In this document: in pieces, positions 7,033 through 9,148 of the stretch
How the letters are laid out: every line of letters begins with the position of its first letter
How positions within the stretch are numbered: position 1 is the stretch's first letter
From: Alphaproteobacteria bacterium
GTDB taxonomy: Bacteria > Pseudomonadota > Alphaproteobacteria > UBA8366
DNA: 9,148 nt
Direction of reading: 5' to 3'
Assembly: GCA_018665505.1 (NCBI GenBank)
Contig: JABJCS010000090.1
Coordinates: 1-9,148 of the forward strand
Made by a program: the position numbers and the translations under genes
The notes under the pieces: generated by a model
Seen by the model: the letters and a program-made list of their open reading frames with translations, nothing else
The model's database searches: none
What the model was told of the DNA's origin: nothing

Positions 7033-8023
7033 CGGGTCTCAAGTTATCTTCGGTGAAGGCGTTATAGCGTTTATCGGCGAGATCTCCGTTTTCCGCATAC
7101 CATGCCATGGTTTCCGCGATACCTTTCGCGAGGGAGACCTCCGGTGCAAAACCGTGGTTGGATGCGCGTGCTGTGTCCATGAGGCGAATTCTATCACCGG
7201 CCGGCTTTGTCGTATCCCAAACAATCTCAGTAGGGGTCGCTAGGTTCGCGACCACGGCCTCCGCGATCTGGCGAATTGAGAAGCCTTGGCCGCTGCCCAG
7301 ATTGACGGGCTCGTTAACACCATTCTCTACCATCAACATCATGCCGCGGGCGACATCCTTGGCATGAATGAAATCCCGCACCGGCGATCCGTCGCCCCAA
7401 ACCGTCAATGGGGATTCACCGCCCATTGCCCTGTGGATCAATGAGGGAATGACCATCGCATTGGCCGGATCGAAATTATCGAAAGGGCCATAGACATTGG
7501 CGGGGCGCACGATGGAGATTTTATCCCATCCGTATTCGATGCGATAAGCTTCCGCTTGCAACTCGCCCATGCGTTTTGCCCATCCGGCAAATCGGTCGTT
7601 TGGAGAGGGAAAAGTTTTCCAAACATCGTCTTCGCGGAAATGCTCCGCCGGCGCATAGACGCCAACTGAGCTTGTATAGAGATAGCGTTCGACGCCCTCG
7701 CGGCGGGCGGCTTCCATCATGTTGTAAGAAAAAGTCACGGTGGGGACGAGGAAACTCGCCGGACGCTCGCTGGCCATTGCCGGTGAGCCTTTCACACCGG
7801 CCAAATTGAAGACGACATCCATTCCTTTTGCTGCTTCAACGCAATTCGAAAACTCGCGAAGATCCGCGCGCACGAACTCGACGCCGTCCGGGGCCCGGCT
7901 GGGGTCGTCGAGGGAGACTACCCGAAGGTGTGCACCCGCCTCGCGAAGGCGGGTCACCAGTGGACGGCCAATGAGGCCCGTGCCACCAGTCACCAAGATA
8001 TTCTTTCCGCTGAAGTAACTCAT
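7025..8023 (-). CDS. Extended SDR, GDP-L-fucose-synthase-like epimerase/reductase with GWAK in place of YxxxK
   Basis: This is a 332-residue extended SDR. It has the cofactor motif GGTGLIG (13-19), YTSSVGVYAP (116-125) with the active-site Ser, RPANVYGPFDNFDP (173-186) and LTVWGDGSPVRDFIHAKDVA (206-225). The NVYGPxDNFxP and VWGxGxxxRxFxHxxD pattern is that of GDP-L-fucose synthase, which performs 3,5-epimerisation and 4-reduction on GDP-4-keto-6-deoxy sugars. The catalytic segment reads DRFAGWAK with K150. The YxxxK Tyr position is Ala146 and the preceding residue is Phe145, so no Tyr lies close by. The other Fcl-like SDR of this cluster has the same G-W-x-K arrangement. The ATG has GAGG 4 nt upstream, and the gene starts 20 nt after the dehydratase stop. 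It most likely acts on the dehydratase product, but whether it reduces, epimerises or both is open. Confidence 0.88.
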   Translation of the reverse strand: MSYFSGKNILVTGGTGLIGRPLVTRLREAGAHLRVVSLDDPSRAPDGVEFVRADLREFSNCVEAAKGMDVVFNLAGVKGSPAMASERPASFLVPTVTFSYNMMEAARREGVERYLYTSSVGVYAPAEHFREDDVWKTFPSPNDRFAGWAKRMGELQAEAYRIEYGWDKISIVRPANVYGPFDNFDPANAMVIPSLIHRAMGGESPLTVWGDGSPVRDFIHAKDVARGMMLMVENGVNEPVNLGSGQGFSIRQIAEAVVANLATPTEIVWDTTKPAGDRIRLMDTARASNHGFAPEVSLAKGIAETMAWYAENGDLADKRYNAFTEDNLRPDD

Positions 8024-8043
8024 TCTGCCTCGGTTCGCGCAAT

Positions 8044-9063
8044 CTAGCGTGTCAAAAATCTATTGCCCTCAGTCGCAACCCGCGCGCGCCAATAATCCAA
8101 GAGGTCACGCATGGTTTTCTCGAACGGGATTTCCGCAGCCCACCCGGTATGGTCTGTAAATTTTCTGGTGTCTGGGACCTGCAGATCGGCATCGACCGGG
8201 CGTATCCGATCCGGGTCTGTCTCAATGCTGATCGCATCCTTCACCGCTGAATAAGAAAGCAAGGTGTTCAGGATATCGCCGACAGTGCAGCTATGGTCGC
8301 CGCCGATATTGTAATAAGCGCCCGCCATTGGATTCACCGTGACGAGCATGTAATAGGCGCGCACTGCGTCCCGGACATCCGCGATGGTGCGCAGTGAGTC
8401 CAAATTTCCGACTTTAAGAACCGGCGGGATCATTTCCGCCTCTATCAGAGCGATCTGTTTGGCGAAAGTTGATTCCGCGAAGACGTCACCGCGTCGCGGT
8501 CCGGTATGCGTGAACATGCGGGTTGTCATCACCGTCATGTCGAAAGCCTCGGCATAGTAGCGGCCGATCAGGTCCGTACCGACCTTGCTGATAGCGTAGG
8601 GGGAAGCGGGATGAAATCCACATTCCTCATCGATGGGAATTTTATCCTTTGGCACGCGTCCGAAGACTTCCGAAGACGCGCAAACATGGATCACTGCATT
8701 TGGTGTCGTGACGCGAAGCGCATCGAGCAGTCGAGTGGTGCCTTGAATGTTGGTGTCTAAGGTATCGAGTGGGCTCTCGAAACTGGTGCGTGGGTAGCTT
8801 TGGGCCGCGAGATGAAAAACGTAATCAGGCATGGATTTCCGCACGACGTCTTGCACCGCGAGCGTGTCCCGGATATCGCCATAGAGCAGCCGAACTCGGT
8901 CACCGGCATTGATGCGCGGCACCAGGGTCTCAAGATTGTTGAGTGGGCTGCGCCAGCGGCACATGCCGTCGACTTCCCAATTGGTATGTTCGATCAAATA
9001 CTCGGCAAGATGCGAGCCAACCATGCCGGTGATACCTGTGATAAGAGCGCGCTGTTTGCCCAT
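8044..9063 (-). CDS. gmd: GDP-mannose 4,6-dehydratase-type enzyme (GDP-hexose or GDP-heptose)
   Basis: This 339-residue extended SDR has GITGMVG (10-16), the active-site trio in ASSEVFG (S130, S131, E132), and YAISK with Y156 and K160. It also has RMFTHTGPRRGDVF (182-195) and GNLDSLRTIADVRDAVRAY (219-237), all typical of the Gmd family. Such enzymes use bound NADP to convert a GDP-sugar to its 4-keto-6-deoxy form, the first step to GDP-fucose, GDP-rhamnose and GDP-6-deoxyheptoses. From memory, the THTGPRRGDVF form and the NLDSxRTxxDVRDAVRAY stretch also suit the GDP-heptose 4,6-dehydratases (WcbK/DmhA type); an alignment is needed to decide. The HddC-GmhB-like fusion in the same cluster makes a heptose substrate worth considering. 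The ATG overlaps the preceding stop as TGATG, with AAGG 7 nt upstream. Confidence 0.92.
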   Translation of the reverse strand: MGKQRALITGITGMVGSHLAEYLIEHTNWEVDGMCRWRSPLNNLETLVPRINAGDRVRLLYGDIRDTLAVQDVVRKSMPDYVFHLAAQSYPRTSFESPLDTLDTNIQGTTRLLDALRVTTPNAVIHVCASSEVFGRVPKDKIPIDEECGFHPASPYAISKVGTDLIGRYYAEAFDMTVMTTRMFTHTGPRRGDVFAESTFAKQIALIEAEMIPPVLKVGNLDSLRTIADVRDAVRAYYMLVTVNPMAGAYYNIGGDHSCTVGDILNTLLSYSAVKDAISIETDPDRIRPVDADLQVPDTRKFTDHTGWAAEIPFEKTMRDLLDYWRARVATEGNRFLTR

Positions 9064-9148
9064 CAGTTCGCCTTCATGAAGCTGTCGATACTGTCGGCAA
9101 TATGCACGCGCGCCGCGTCATCGATATGTTGGTGGTTACCGAAGGAGA
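9063..9148 (-). CDS. 3' end of an unidentified gene (partial)
   Basis: Reading the minus strand from the window edge, the frame ends at TGA (9065-9063), whose last base is the A of the dehydratase ATG. The 27 visible complete codons before the stop read SFGNHQHIDDAARVHIADSI followed by DSFMKAN. The tail is helical and amphipathic, ending DSIDSFMKAN. The TGATG junction and the SD inside this frame show that it is the upstream operon partner. It is too short to assign. The H..IDDAARVHIADSI pattern is loosely like the end of hydrolase-type folds such as SGNH, but I would not name a family on this. Confidence 0.6.
   Translation of the reverse strand, partial: SFGNHQHIDDAARVHIADSIDSFMKAN

Noticed and set aside
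6698..7243. Plus-strand open frame of 181 codons spanning the junction of two SDR genes
   Set aside because: It is antisense to two overlapping genes with clear SDR motifs and shows no family features.

Overview
The window reads as part of an alphaproteobacterial chromosome, possibly Rhodospirillales-like. That is an inference from gene families and gene order; there is no rRNA or other marker gene to confirm it. GC content is moderate, roughly mid-50s percent in the lines I counted. Every gene I can support lies on the minus strand, so transcription runs from position 9148 towards position 1. Intergenic gaps are very small. I see no tRNA, rRNA, CRISPR array, insertion sequence or intrinsic terminator.

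Region 1 (about 9148 to 2955) is one tightly packed operon segment for nucleotide-sugar metabolism, most likely for a surface polysaccharide, LPS or another glycan. In transcription order it holds: the 3' tail of an unidentified gene; a GDP-mannose 4,6-dehydratase-type enzyme; a GDP-fucose-synthase-like extended SDR; a short SDR; a second Fcl-like SDR; an unrecognised protein that may have a GT-A-like fold; and a two-domain protein joining a sugar-phosphate nucleotidyltransferase (HddC-like) to a GmhB-type HAD phosphatase. Five of the six junctions overlap or share bases with the next gene's start signals (TGATG, an 8-nt overlap, ATGA, a stop codon overlapping an SD, TAATG); the sixth is a 20-nt gap. 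The fusion protein would carry out consecutive steps from heptose-1,7-bisphosphate to NDP-heptose. With a GDP-sugar 4,6-dehydratase and several reductases or epimerases beside it, a GDP-6-deoxyheptose pathway is an attractive but unproven reading. GDP-deoxyhexose synthesis (GDP-fucose, -rhamnose or -talose type) is the main alternative. Both Fcl-like SDRs lack Tyr at the usual YxxxK position and share a G-W-x-K motif instead.

Region 2 (about 2944 to 1) is a copper-homeostasis operon. It starts with a textbook CueR-type promoter: TTGACC, a 19-bp spacer containing a CCCTAC-N7-GTAGGG dyad, and a TAAAAA -10. This is followed by a Cu(I)-exporting P1B ATPase, then cueR, then the beginning of a secreted, probably c-type cytochrome, cut by the window edge and joined to cueR by an ATGA overlap. 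The promoter's -10 overlaps an upstream in-frame ATG of the ATPase, so translation should start at the second ATG (2875). The -35 lies about 10 bp after the sugar operon's stop codon with no visible terminator between them, so read-through from the sugar operon into the copper genes is possible.
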